A stretch of DNA of 64,000 nt from Rhodovulum sp. (GCA_020637615.1 JACKKC010000001.1:199847-263846); one strand, 5' to 3'; positions 47,455-55,407 are shown, counted from the stretch's first letter. Numbers and translations are program-made. Notes: generated by a model not told the origin, from the letters alone.

Positions 47455-47952
47455 TCAGGCTCTGGTCTTGAAGCGCCAGCTCTCGTTGCCGGTTTCGACG
47501 ATGTCGCAGTGGTGTGTGAGGCGGTCGAGGAGCGCCGTTGTCATCTTGGCGTCGCCGAAGACGCTCGGCCATTCGCCGAAGGCGAGGTTGGTGGTGACGA
47601 TGACGGACGTGCGCTCGTAAAGACGGCTGATGAGGTGGAACAGCAGCTGGCCACCGGTCTGGGCGAAGGGGAGATAGCCCAGCTCGTCCAGGATCAGGAA
47701 GTCGAACTCGTCGATCTCCTTGGCGAGCGGCAGTCTGGCGATGGTCATCTGATACTTGATCGAGCGCGCCTGCTTCTCGCTGATCTCGGCGTTCAGCAGG
47801 TCGCCGACGATCTTCGGCGGCTCGTGCTGGCGCTTCACCGCGGTGGCGAGGATCTCGTCATAGGCCGCCTTCATGCCGTAGAGCTTGAGCTGGCTCGTCG
47901 TGCCGGAGGCACGCCTTCGGCGTGACGCGTCCAGCACCTGCGATCTTTCCAT
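47455..47952 (-). pseudogene. istB: IstB ATPase, internally deleted (no Walker A)
   Basis: IstB is the AAA+ helper ATPase of IS21 transposition, about 245-250 residues. Here the frame gives only 165. MERSQVLD and KLYGMKAAYDEILATAVKRQ to LPLAKEIDEF are intact. The sequence then jumps straight to DFLILDELGYLPFAQTGGQL and the normal C-terminus. About 85 residues carrying the GGTGTGKTH-type P-loop are missing, so it cannot hydrolyse ATP. In addition 11 residues (ASRRRRASGTT) from a dispersed hairpin repeat replace two residues near the N-terminus, in frame. Confidence 0.88.
47896..47928 (+). repeat. Hairpin repeat (centre of repeat A) inserted in istB
   Basis: GTCGTGCCGGAGGCACG followed by a CCTTCGGCGTGAC half is the reverse complement of the central module of repeat A (14772-14800, 54833-54861) and of 51888-51919. 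It interrupts the conserved IstB N-terminus without shifting the frame, evidence that this module can move by itself. Confidence 0.75.
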
Positions 47953-48802
47953 GGTCGGTCTCCTGAGGCTGTCGTATCGGGCGCAGTCGGCGGCGGGCTC
48001 GCAGCTGAGGCGGAGCGCATCCGGCGTCGCGATGGTCAGCGGCGGTGCCGGCTCGCGGCGCCTGGCGAGGATGTTGAGAATGACACCGGCGGAATGAACG
48101 CCCTCGGCGAGGGGCCTCGGCGCAGGCGGCCTCAACAGCCTCGAGCCCGTCGGTCAGCACGGCGCCGAGGATGTCGACCATCTGGCGGTCGCCGTTCGGC
48201 ATGCGGCCGAGCTTGTAACGCACGCGCCGCATCGCCGGCGGCAGGTCCCACTCCTTGAATGATGGCGCACCGTTCCTGAGCGCGCCCGGCTTGCGTGCCA
48301 GCACCGGGATGTAATGCAGGGATCGTAGATCGTCTTGCCGCGACCGAGTGCGCGTGGGTGCTCGCCGACGACCTTTCCGTCCTGCCAGAACTCGACGCGC
48401 TCGGCGTAGGCTCGGATCTCGACCGGACGGCCGACGGCGCGGGCATCGACCGAGTAGCGATTGGTGTCGAACCGAACCAGGCAGGTCTTGGAGACCGAGG
48501 CCGGCACCGCATGGAAACCGTCAAAGGGCCCACATAGGGCACAAGGCTCGGGCGCTCCTCCTCGAAGACATCCCAGATCGTCTTGTCGCGCAGCTCCGGA
48601 TGGGGGCGCGCCTTGGCCCAGGCTATGCAACGGTCCATGAGCCAGGCATTGAGCTCGGCGTAGCTTCTGAACCGCGGCCGCGGCACGAAGAACCGCCGGC
48701 GGATCACCCCGACCTGGTTCTCGACCTGGCCCTTCTCCCAGCCGGAAGCAGGCGTGCAAGCGACCGGCTCGACCAGATAATGCCCGCACATCTGCTGGAG
48801 TG

Positions 48803-48843
48803 AGCCAATGGAACGCCAATGGTCCGAGAGACATTGGCGAACG
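48803..48843 (-). repeat. Palindromic insertion element in istA, copy 2
   Basis: About 39 bases, inverted relative to copy 1, adding 13 codons (net) between AYNR and QMCGHYL of IstA. It is related to 48898-48935 at roughly 80 percent, with core GGTCCGAG and CGCCAATGG arms. Confidence 0.7.
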
Positions 48844-48897
48844 CGATTGTAGGCGCGGTCGCGGCCGACGAAGATCGTGTCCACCGCTGTCTTCCCT

Positions 48898-48935
48898 CGC
48901 CATTGTCGCTCGGACCAATGGCGCAACAATGGCTC
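48898..48935 (+). repeat. Palindromic insertion element in istA, copy 1
   Basis: About 38 bases with CATTG-CAATG arms around TCGGACCAATGGCG. In the coding direction it adds IEPLLRHWSERQWRG in place of the expected two residues between GIYD and KTAVDT, a net gain of 39 bases. Confidence 0.7.
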
Positions 48936-49487
48936 GATGTCGTAGATGCCCCTGGCGCACGCCCCGCCGAAGAAGGCGAACGCCTTGTCGTGGGCGTCGA
49001 AAACCATCTCCTGCGTCTCGCGGGGATAGGCGCGGACAAACAGCATCCGGCTGTGGCAGAGCCGGACATGGGCGACCTTCACCGTCGTGGTCACGCCGTC
49101 GATTAGAACGATCTCATGGCTCCAGTCGAACTGGTGGGCCTCGCCCGGATCGAAGCTGAGCGGCACGTAGGCTACTGCAGAGGCTTCGGTCTCCGTCCTC
49201 GACCAGGCAGCCGCATACCGGCGCACGGCATCATAGCCGCCGCCATAACCCAGGGACCTGAGTTCCTCGAAGATCCGGATGTGGGTCAGGCGCTCGCGCT
49301 TCGGCCGCCGGGCGTTCTCGGCCAGCATGTCGTCGAGCTGGGTCCGCCAGGGGCCGATCTTCGGCAAGGGCTGGATATTGCGCTCATAGGTGAACTCCGT
49401 CGCGCCGGAGCGGACAACCTTCCGCACTGTCTTCCGAGACACACGCAGCTCACGGCAGATCTGCTTGATCGGCTTGTCCGGCATGGT

Positions 49488-49521
49488 CCTCGGACCAATG
49501 GCGGCCTCATGCCGAACTCCT
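49488..49521 (+). repeat. Palindromic insertion element in istA, copy 3
   Basis: GGCATGGTCC and the 14-base core TCGGACCAATGGCG, then GCCTCATGCC, near the IstA N-terminus between AYFQEF and DKPIKQ. It shares the core exactly with copy 1 and has its own complementary ends (GGCAT/ATGCC). Confidence 0.65.
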
Positions 49522-49782
49522 GAAAATATGCCCGCCTGATCTTCGCAATCGTCTCCACCACCAGCGTCCCAAACTCGGCTCCCGATTTCCCCGGAAGCAC
49601 GTTGGACCACCCGTATCAGGGGGGTCCCTTTTGGATGCCGATCACCCCAATACGGGGTCCTTTTTGCACGCCGGTTCACAGCCTCCAGCCAGAGTGACGG
49701 CCCGGAGCGGCGGGATAACCGGTTCTTCAGGGTGTCCATTGGCCCGGAGCGAGGGGACGACGACCGCACGGAGCGGCCGGAA

Positions 49783-50604
49783 TCACAGGCACTTGAAATC
49801 GAAGATCGCGGGATCGAGCAGGTGGCTCGGGCTGACGCGGCCGAGCGCGGAGAAGAGGATCTGCCGCCGGCCCGGGGAGCGGGTCTCCCATTCGTCGAGC
49901 ATGCGCTTGACCTGCTGGCGCTGGAGCCCGTCCTGGCTGCCGCAGAGGTCGCAGGGGATGATGGGATAGCCCATCGCCTGCGCGAAGCGTGCGCAATCGG
50001 CCTCCGGCACATGGGCGAGCGGGCGGTAGAGGTGGAGATCGCCCTCGTCGTTCAGGAGCTTCGGCGGCATGGCCGCGAGCCTCCCGCCGAAGAGCATGTT
50101 GAGCATGAAGGTCTCGAGGATGTCGTCCCGGTGATGCCCGAGCACGATGGCCTGGCAGCCTTCCTCGCGGGCGATCCGGTAGAGATGGCCGCGCCGGAGC
50201 CGCGAGCAGAGCGCGCAGAAGGTCTTTCCCTGGGGTATCTTGTCGAGGACGATCGAATAGGTGTCGCGGTATTCGATCCGGTGCGGCACGCCCATCCGCG
50301 CGAGGAAATCCGGCAGCACGGTGGCCGGGAAGCCCGGCTGCCCCTGGTCGAGATTGCAGGCGAGGATCTCGACCGGCAGCACGCCGCGCCAGCGAAGTTC
50401 GGTCAGAGCCGCGAGCAGCGTGTAGCTGTCCTTGCCGCCCGAGAGGCATACCAGCCAGCGGTCGCCCGGCCGCACCATGCCGTAGGTGTCGATCGCCTCG
50501 CGGGTCAGCCGCAGGATGCGCTTGCGCAGCTTGCGGAATTCCGTGGTCTGCGGGGCGCCGTGGAAGAGCGGGTGGATGTCGTCCTGGTCGAGCATGGGCG
50601 GCAT
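49783..50604 (-). CDS. ttcA: tRNA 2-thiocytidine biosynthesis protein TtcA
   Basis: Thiolates C32 in certain tRNAs using a 4Fe-4S cluster and ATP. It is 273 residues from 50604 (MPPMLDQDDIHPLFHG), with a downstream ATG at 50595. The PP-loop is RWLVCLSGGKDSYTLLAALT. The cluster cysteines are in KTFCALCSRLRRG and IPCDLCGSQDG, and VLGHHRDDILETFMLNMLFG is also typical. It lies between the IS5/IS21 nest and an IS110 element, both of which left it whole. Confidence 0.93.
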   Translation of the reverse strand: MPPMLDQDDIHPLFHGAPQTTEFRKLRKRILRLTREAIDTYGMVRPGDRWLVCLSGGKDSYTLLAALTELRWRGVLPVEILACNLDQGQPGFPATVLPDFLARMGVPHRIEYRDTYSIVLDKIPQGKTFCALCSRLRRGHLYRIAREEGCQAIVLGHHRDDILETFMLNMLFGGRLAAMPPKLLNDEGDLHLYRPLAHVPEADCARFAQAMGYPIIPCDLCGSQDGLQRQQVKRMLDEWETRSPGRRQILFSALGRVSPSHLLDPAIFDFKCL

Positions 50605-50699
50605 ATAGGGGAGTGGACACAGGCCTCGCAAGCGAGGGGCGGGTGTGTCGGCAGCAGACCCGCCGCCCGAGTTCCGGCCGAGCCCGGCGTCACCATCCG

Positions 50700-50721
50700 G
50701 CCCGGCGGGCACCGCCGGGCA
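50700..50721 (+). repeat. 22-base dispersed palindromic repeat
   Basis: GCCCGGCGGGCACCGCCGGG plus CA occurs here between ttcA and the IS110 gene. It occurs again exactly, inverted, at 57051-57072. Confidence 0.6.
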
Positions 50722-50736
50722 GTATCCGTGATCGGG

Positions 50737-51672
50737 TCAAGGTCTTTCCGGCTGCCAGAGTCGGTCCTCCGCGATGAGGGTGTTGGCCAGGACGATGAGG
50801 TTTCGCATGACCGCGGTGATGACGACCTTGGGTGGCTTGCCGCGGCCGGCGAGGCGCTCCGCCTTGGCGCGGAGCGGGGGATTGCAGCGCATGGCGACGA
50901 GCGCAGGCATGTAGAGCGCGCGCCGGAGCCCCGGCCTGCCGCCGCGGATGTGCGCCTGACCGCGGAACTTTCCCGACTGGCGCGCCATCGGCGCGAGCCC
51001 GGCGGTGCTGGCGGCCTCCTTGCCCGACATCGCTCCGAGTTCGGGCATGTCGATCACGAACTCGGCCACGGTGACGGCGGCGATGCCGGGAATGGAGGCG
51101 AGGATCTCCGCCCGCCGCGCGAACGCCGGATCGGCGGCGATGCGCCCGGCGATCGTGGCGTCGATCCGGGCGAGCTGGCGCTCCAGCAGCCGCACGCGCA
51201 TCAGGGCCAGGCGACGCAGCAGCGCCGAGACGGCCGCGCGGACCCGGCCCCGCTCGCGCGCGAGGTCGCGGGCCAGCCCCCGGCGGGCGGCGAGCAGGTC
51301 CTTGAGCTCGGCCAGGTTCCCGGGTGTGGGCTCTTGCGCCGGGAGCGCCAGCGCCGCGCCCATCCGCGCCAGCATCTCCGCGTCGACCCGATCGGTCTTG
51401 GCCAGCCGGCCGCAGCCCTCCGCGAAGCGGCGCGCCCGGAGCGGGTTCACCTTGTGGAACGCGAGCGCGCGGGCCGCGAGCCCCCGCTCGAGCGCACGGG
51501 TATAGATGCCGGTGGCCTCGAAGACGACGAGCGGCTGCCCGAGCGCGGTCAGCCAGCGCACCAGCCGGGCGATGCCGGCGCGGTCGTTGGAAAAGCTCCG
51601 CGCCGCGCCTGTCCCGAGTGCGTGGGCCTCCAGGCGGTCTTTCGAAACATCGATGCCGAGGGTATGCTGCAT
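50737..51672 (-). CDS. IS110-family transposase
   Basis: 311 residues, apparently intact. The DEDD/RuvC-like N-terminal domain has HTLGIDVSKDRLEAHALGTG, VVFEATGIYTRALERGLAAR and KTDRVDAEMLARMGAALALP. The C-terminal part has ASIPGIAAVTVAEFVIDMPE and SGKFRGQAHIRGGRPGLRRA, matching Transposase_20. IS110 elements have no clear terminal repeats, so the ends cannot be set; repeats lie on both sides (50700 and 51800-51971). It is the only transposase in the window without visible damage. Confidence 0.92.
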   Translation of the reverse strand: MQHTLGIDVSKDRLEAHALGTGAARSFSNDRAGIARLVRWLTALGQPLVVFEATGIYTRALERGLAARALAFHKVNPLRARRFAEGCGRLAKTDRVDAEMLARMGAALALPAQEPTPGNLAELKDLLAARRGLARDLARERGRVRAAVSALLRRLALMRVRLLERQLARIDATIAGRIAADPAFARRAEILASIPGIAAVTVAEFVIDMPELGAMSGKEAASTAGLAPMARQSGKFRGQAHIRGGRPGLRRALYMPALVAMRCNPPLRAKAERLAGRGKPPKVVITAVMRNLIVLANTLIAEDRLWQPERP

Positions 51673-51799
51673 GGGTCCTTTCCTCCTGATCTTGTCTGCG
51701 AGCCCGAGGCTCCTGTATCCGTTCAGGCCAAGGAAAAGGCGGGGGCGATCCAACTGCCCGACGGCGCACGCGCGCCAAGCGCCCTGCGATCCGCCCCCG

Positions 51800-51833
51800 C
51801 CGCCGTCCGCCACCCCGGGGTGGCGGACGGCGG
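51800..51833. repeat. 34-base perfect palindrome
   Basis: CCGCCGTCCGCCACCCC and its exact reverse complement meet with no spacer. There is no T-run. It lies upstream of the IS110 transposase in a 348-base gap that holds only repeats. Confidence 0.75.
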
Positions 51834-51887
51834 CTCCGACCCTAAGGCCGAAGCCGCACGCAGAATAGACAAGCGCCCGTCCCGCCC

Positions 51888-51971
51888 CGTCACGCCGAAG
51901 GCGTACCTCCGGCACGACGCGGGCGCTCCGCTTCCGCCCGGGTCGGGCGCTGCCCTTGTCGCGTGGCGGGG
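51888..51971 (+). repeat. Cluster of dispersed repeats (repeat A centre and 27-base repeat)
   Basis: 51888-51919 is the CGTCACGCCGAAGGCG-type double hairpin of repeat A. 51945-51971 matches 17826-17852 with about two mismatches. Nothing coding is seen between 51673 and 52020. Confidence 0.6.
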
Positions 51972-52020
51972 AGATTGTGCCAAGAAAGAAGAGCTCCCGA
52001 GGGCGGTTACCCCGGCCGCC

Positions 52021-52242
52021 TCAGCGCGGCACGTTGTCGATGCCCGAGCCGCCCCAGGGATGGCAGCGCGCGATGCGGCGGGCGGCGAGCCAGCTGCCCT
52101 TGAAGGCGCCATGGGTCTCGAGGGCTTCGAGCGCATAGGCCGAGCAGGTCGGCTGGAACCGGCAGCCGTGCCCGACCCAGGGCGAGAGCAGGAGGCGATA
52201 GCCGCGGACCGGCAGCGCGAGCAGGGCGGCGAGCGGGCTCAT
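52021..52242 (-). CDS. yidD: Membrane protein insertion efficiency factor YidD
   Basis: A small protein of 73 residues that aids YidC-dependent insertion. RGYRLLLSPWVGHGCRFQPT CSAYALEAL is the three-Cys signature and WLAARRIARCHPWGGSGIDN the C-terminal one. The start overlaps the rnpA stop (ATGA). YidC itself is 8 kb away on the other strand. Confidence 0.93.
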   Translation of the reverse strand: MSPLAALLALPVRGYRLLLSPWVGHGCRFQPTCSAYALEALETHGAFKGSWLAARRIARCHPWGGSGIDNVPR

Positions 52243-52628
52243 CGCGCGGCCGCCTTGGCATGGACGGATGCGAGCGCCGCGCGCAGATCCGCGCAGAGCG
52301 CCGCGAAATCCCGCGCCGCGGTCTCGCCGGGCCGTCCGATCAGGACATAATCCCATCCGGCCCGGCCTTCGCCGGGCAGGACCTCCCGCGCGACGGCACG
52401 CAGGCGGCGCTTGGCGCGGTTGCGCGCGACCGCATTGCCGACCTTGCGCGAGCAGGTGAAGCCGACCCGGATGCCCTCCGGCGCCTCGCCCGGGCCGCGG
52501 GGCCGTCCCTGGAGGGCGAATCCCGGCTTGCCCTGGCGAAAGGCGCGCGCGGCCGCGAGGAACTCGGCCCGTCGCGTGAGCACCGAGACGGGGCCTTCCG
52601 GTCCGGGATGCGGCGCCGCGGCGCGCAT
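52239..52628 (-). CDS. rnpA: Ribonuclease P protein component
   Basis: The protein subunit of RNase P, which matures tRNA 5' ends; about 129 residues. VLTRRAEFLAAARAFRQGKP and the RNR motif GFTCSRKVGNAVARNRAKRR LR are diagnostic. The start at 52628 gives a short Pro/Gly-rich N-terminus. It lies between rpmH and yidD, the universal order. Confidence 0.92.
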   Translation of the reverse strand: MRAAAPHPGPEGPVSVLTRRAEFLAAARAFRQGKPGFALQGRPRGPGEAPEGIRVGFTCSRKVGNAVARNRAKRRLRAVAREVLPGEGRAGWDYVLIGRPGETAARDFAALCADLRAALASVHAKAAAR

Positions 52629-52642
52629 TCCCGGCAGCGGGA

Positions 52643-52777
52643 TCAGGCCGAGAGGCGCTTGCGGCCGAGGGCGCGGCGCCGGTTGATGACGATACGGCCG
52701 TTCTTGGTCGCCATGCGCGCACGGAAGCCGTGCCGGCGCTTGCGCACGAGATTGCTCGGCTGGAAGGTCCGCTTCAT
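52643..52777 (-). CDS. rpmH: 50S ribosomal protein L34
   Basis: L34, 44 residues, with MKRTFQPSNLVRKRRHGFRA and KNGRIVINRRRALGRKRLSA. It is the first gene of rpmH-rnpA-yidD, 14 bases before rnpA. Confidence 0.96.
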   Translation of the reverse strand: MKRTFQPSNLVRKRRHGFRARMATKNGRIVINRRRALGRKRLSA

Positions 52778-52868
52778 GATCCGTCTCCTCTTCGCGCCGA
52801 AGCCCTTGCCGCGGCGAAACCGCCAGCTCCTCGCGGGAGGCGCCGGCGGGCTGAATTCCGAAGGCCCG

Positions 52869-52897
52869 TCCATACGCATCCGCCGATGCGAAGTCAA
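52869..52897 (-). promoter_or_regulatory. Probable promoter of rpmH-rnpA-yidD
   Basis: On the minus strand TTGACT (52892-52897) and TATGGA (52869-52874) are 17 bases apart, about 90 bases upstream of rpmH. The rest of the 337-base gap to the kinase gene at 53115 holds nothing I recognise. Confidence 0.55.
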
Positions 52898-53114
52898 TTC
52901 GCGCCGGCGGGCGGACTTCGGGGATATCGCATCCGGAGCGCATTCTCTCGTCTCCGACCGTCCCGTGGCAAGACGAGGGCGGCGCCCCGGCCCGGGCCTT
53001 CGACGGGCCGGCAATTCCTGCGGATGATTCAGAAACTTGCCCATGCCGGCCAGCCGCCTTGTTCGGACGGGGGCCAGTGCATAATGTCCCTCGCGCGCGG
53101 GTTCAGGATCGGGC

Positions 53115-54500
53115 ATGGTCTTCAATACGCTCTCGGGACGGTTTCTCGGCCTGACGATCGTCTTCGTCATGATCGCCGAGGTGCTGATCTTCGTGCCGTC
53201 GGTCTCGCGGTTTCGCGTCGATTATCTCGAGACCCGGCTCGACCTCGGCCAGCTCGCCGCGCTGGCGCTGCTCGCGACCCCGGACGAGGCGGTCTCCGAC
53301 GATCTCGAGCAGGAGCTCCTGCAGACCGCGGAGGTGCTGAACGTCGCCCTGCAGCGCGACCAGGTGCGCGAACTGGTCCTCTCCTCGGACATGCCGAAGC
53401 CGGTGGACGAGAGCTTCGATCTTCGCGACGCGCCCGCCACGACGCTGATGCGCGACGCGGTGCGGACCTATTTCACCACCGGCAACCGGATCATCCGGGT
53501 CAAGGGTCAGACGCGGCAGGGCATGGAGGGCGTCATCGAGGTGACGTTCTACGAGGCGCCGCTCCGGGCGGCGATGGTCGCCTACGGGCTCAGGATCCTC
53601 TATCTCTCGCTGGTGATCTCCATCGCGACGGCGGCGCTGCTCTTCTTCGCGGTGCGGCGGTTCATCGTGCGGCCGATCCAGCGGGTGATCGACCACATGA
53701 CCGCCTATCGCGACAACCCCGAGGATTCGAGCCGGATCATCCAGCCGGGGCGCGGCTCGCGCGAGCTGGTCGAGGCCGAGACCGCCCTGCGCGACATGCA
53801 GCTCGGCCTGACCGGCGCCCTGCGGCAGAAGGAGCGGCTCGCGGCGCTCGGCGGGGCGGTGGCCAAGATCAGCCACGATCTGCGCAACATGCTCACCACC
53901 GCGCAGCTGCTCGCCGACCGCATCGAATCGAGCAGCGACCCGGCGGTGCGGCGGACCGCGCCCAAGCTCGTCAATTCGCTGGCGCGTGCGATCAGCCTCT
54001 GCGAGCGCACGCTCACCTTCGGCAAGGTCGACGAGCCGGCGCCGGAGATCGTGGTCTTCCTGCTCGCGCCGCTGGTGGGCGAGGTGCTGGAGAACGAGCG
54101 CGAGGCCTCCGCCACCGGCCGCGTCGACTTCCGGGCCGAGATCGCCGGGGGGCTCGCGGCGCGTGCGGATCCCGACCAGCTCTTCCGCGTGCTCACCAAT
54201 CTCGTGCGCAACGCCGCCCAGGCGATCGAGGCGTCGGGCCGGGCGGGCTCGGTCACGGTCAGCGCCGGGGAAGGGGACGGGCGGACGCGGATTCGCGTCG
54301 CCGACACCGGGCCGGGCCTGCCGCCCAAGGCGCGCGAGAACCTCTTCCGGCCGTTCAGCGGCGGGGTGCGGCAGGGCGGGACCGGCCTCGGCCTCGTGAT
54401 CGCGGCGGAGCTGGTCAAGGGACATGGCGGGAGCCTGACGCTCGACGAGACCGCGCGGGAGGGCACCACCTTCGTCGTGGACATTCCCGCGCCGAAATAG
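53115..54500 (+). CDS. Sensor histidine kinase
   Basis: 461 residues. Two membrane spans (about 10-30 and 158-178) enclose a periplasmic sensor region. A HAMP-like segment (RRFIVRPIQRVIDHMTAYRD) follows, then HisKA with the phospho-accepting His in KISHDLRNMLTTAQLL (about residue 257). The ATPase domain has NLVRNAAQAI, DTGPGLPPKARENLF and GGTGLGLVIAAELVKGHGGS. No response regulator is next to it; the nearest is at 57146 on the other strand. The signal is unknown. Confidence 0.9.
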   Translation: MVFNTLSGRFLGLTIVFVMIAEVLIFVPSVSRFRVDYLETRLDLGQLAALALLATPDEAVSDDLEQELLQTAEVLNVALQRDQVRELVLSSDMPKPVDESFDLRDAPATTLMRDAVRTYFTTGNRIIRVKGQTRQGMEGVIEVTFYEAPLRAAMVAYGLRILYLSLVISIATAALLFFAVRRFIVRPIQRVIDHMTAYRDNPEDSSRIIQPGRGSRELVEAETALRDMQLGLTGALRQKERLAALGGAVAKISHDLRNMLTTAQLLADRIESSSDPAVRRTAPKLVNSLARAISLCERTLTFGKVDEPAPEIVVFLLAPLVGEVLENEREASATGRVDFRAEIAGGLAARADPDQLFRVLTNLVRNAAQAIEASGRAGSVTVSAGEGDGRTRIRVADTGPGLPPKARENLFRPFSGGVRQGGTGLGLVIAAELVKGHGGSLTLDETAREGTTFVVDIPAPK

Positions 54501-54580
54501 CGGCGCGCAGGGGAGCCGCCTCGTGCCCATGGCCCTTCCGCGCGACCGACGTTTGTGCCCGGCGACAGTATCCGGATAGA

Positions 54581-54733
54581 GAAAAGGCCGCGCCCCGCGC
54601 GGCCCGTGGTGCATTCCCCCGAATCGAAATGGGGGGGCGCCGGTGGCGCCTTGCCCGGTCCGGTCGCTCGGAGGCGCAAACCGCAGGGCGAAGGACGGCC
54701 GGTGTCACCATCGGTTGGGGATCGGGCCGGGGA
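54581..54733. repeat. Dispersed repeat B, copy 2, with minus-strand terminator
   Basis: Related to 35605-35756 along about 150 bases. On the minus strand the GGCCGCG/CGCGGCC stem is followed by TTTTCTC, a plausible intrinsic terminator for the xthA-crotonase transcript. A weaker relative of the hairpin is at 59628. It lies in a 740-base gap with no gene other than the small frame at 55243. Confidence 0.65.
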
Positions 54734-54789
54734 CACTGGGGCGGGACAGGAGTCGAGGTCGAGGATTGCTGACGCGGAGTCGCATATTC

Positions 54790-55006
54790 TTCGCGGATTT
54801 GGCGTCAGACAAATCCGCGCGCGCCTGCCTGCCGTCACGCCGAAGGCGTGCCTCCGGCACGACGGCAGGCGCGACAAGCGCGCCCGCCAGGCAGACGCGC
54901 GAGGATTGCCCACCGACTTTGAAATCCATCCCCCTTCGGCCTTCGCGCTCGCGCGCTACGGCCGACGAACCGGCGCGAGGCAGTGCCTCGCTGTTGCCGG
55001 TTCGGG
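54790..55006 (+). repeat. Dispersed repeat A, copy 2 (217 bases)
   Basis: Same orientation and order of modules as 14729-14944, with a few small changes and one more divergent stretch of about 35 bases before the right palindrome. Both ends are sharp: similarity starts at TTCGCGGATTTGG and ends at GCCGGTTCGGG. Confidence 0.75.
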
Positions 55007-55242
55007 ATCTTCCCTTGCCGATCGAATCGCCTGGAAGTCGCAGGATATATGGCCGGGGCGATCCGGCCGGCGGCCGTTAATGTCCTGTCAGCGCCTGCCG
55101 CGCACATTCCCTCGGGCCGTCGGCGTCGCCCCATCCCGAATACGCGGGCCGGCGTTTCGCCGTCCATTGCACCCATCCCTATTCCCCCGGCGGGTCCCGG
55201 AGCTGTGAAGCCTGTTACCGCATGGAGGGCGATCTGGGGGTG

Positions 55243-55407
55243 ATGTACCGGTTCGACGACACGCGGGTGCCGCCCGAGCACATGGCCGAGTTCGATCTGC
55301 AGATCCGGGCTTTCATCGCAGCCAGCCGAGCCCCGGAATTCGATTCCACGTCCGAACATCCTCGCCCGGAAGATGCCTCCGGAGGAACGGACGGGACCAA
55401 GCGCTAG
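55243..55407 (+). CDS. Small hypothetical protein
   Basis: A 54-residue frame beginning MYRFDDTRVPPEHMAEFDLQ. GGAGGG lies 15 bases upstream and GGGGG directly before the ATG; an earlier ATG at 55222 is in frame. The first 35 residues have a protein-like mix, the rest is polar. It converges on and just overlaps the crotonase stop. It may be a remnant or not expressed. Confidence 0.35.
   Translation: MYRFDDTRVPPEHMAEFDLQIRAFIAASRAPEFDSTSEHPRPEDASGGTDGTKR

Larger units (their letters stand above)
47955..49600 (-). pseudogene. istA: IstA transposase, frameshifted and carrying palindromic insertions
   Basis: Pieces of a normal IstA are spread over frames. The start MLPGKSGAEFGTLVVETIAK (49600) is in one frame. 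The next holds DKPIKQICRELRVSRKTVRK with the DDE core (AHQFDWSHEIVLIDGVTTTV, VEPVACTPASGWEKGQVENQ). DGFHAVPASVSKTCLVRFDT comes after a shift near 48530, and then LARKPGALRNGAPSFKEWDL. Two 39-base insertions lie in frame in the core, after GIYD and after AYNR. A third lies near the N-terminus at about 49488. Non-functional. Confidence 0.86.
47325..49680 (-). mobile_element. IS21-family element (2356 bases) nested in the IS5 element
   Basis: Both ends begin TGT and carry the repeated GGCGTGCAAAA-GGACCCC motif in opposite orientation, as is usual for IS21 ends. GCCTCC is present on both sides (47319-47324 and 49681-49686), a 6-base target duplication. The element holds istA and istB on the minus strand, both damaged. 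It inserted after the IS5 element, in its right end. Confidence 0.88.
46104..49737 (+). mobile_element. IS5-family element, about 1.27 kb net, interrupted by an IS21 element
   Basis: The left end GGACACCCTGAAGAA (from 46104) matches the reverse complement of the right end TTCTTCAGGGTGTCC (to 49737). The bases ATTG flank both ends (46100-46103 and 49738-49741), a 4-base target duplication. Removing the IS21 element and one copy of its duplication leaves about 1272 bases, normal for IS5-type elements. Its transposase is frameshifted twice. Confidence 0.88.

Noticed and set aside
50605..50712. Longer ttcA start at 50712
   Set aside because: The extra residues are Gly/Ala/Pro-rich and overlap the dispersed palindromic repeat at 50700. 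Family similarity begins around MLDQDDIHPLFHG.
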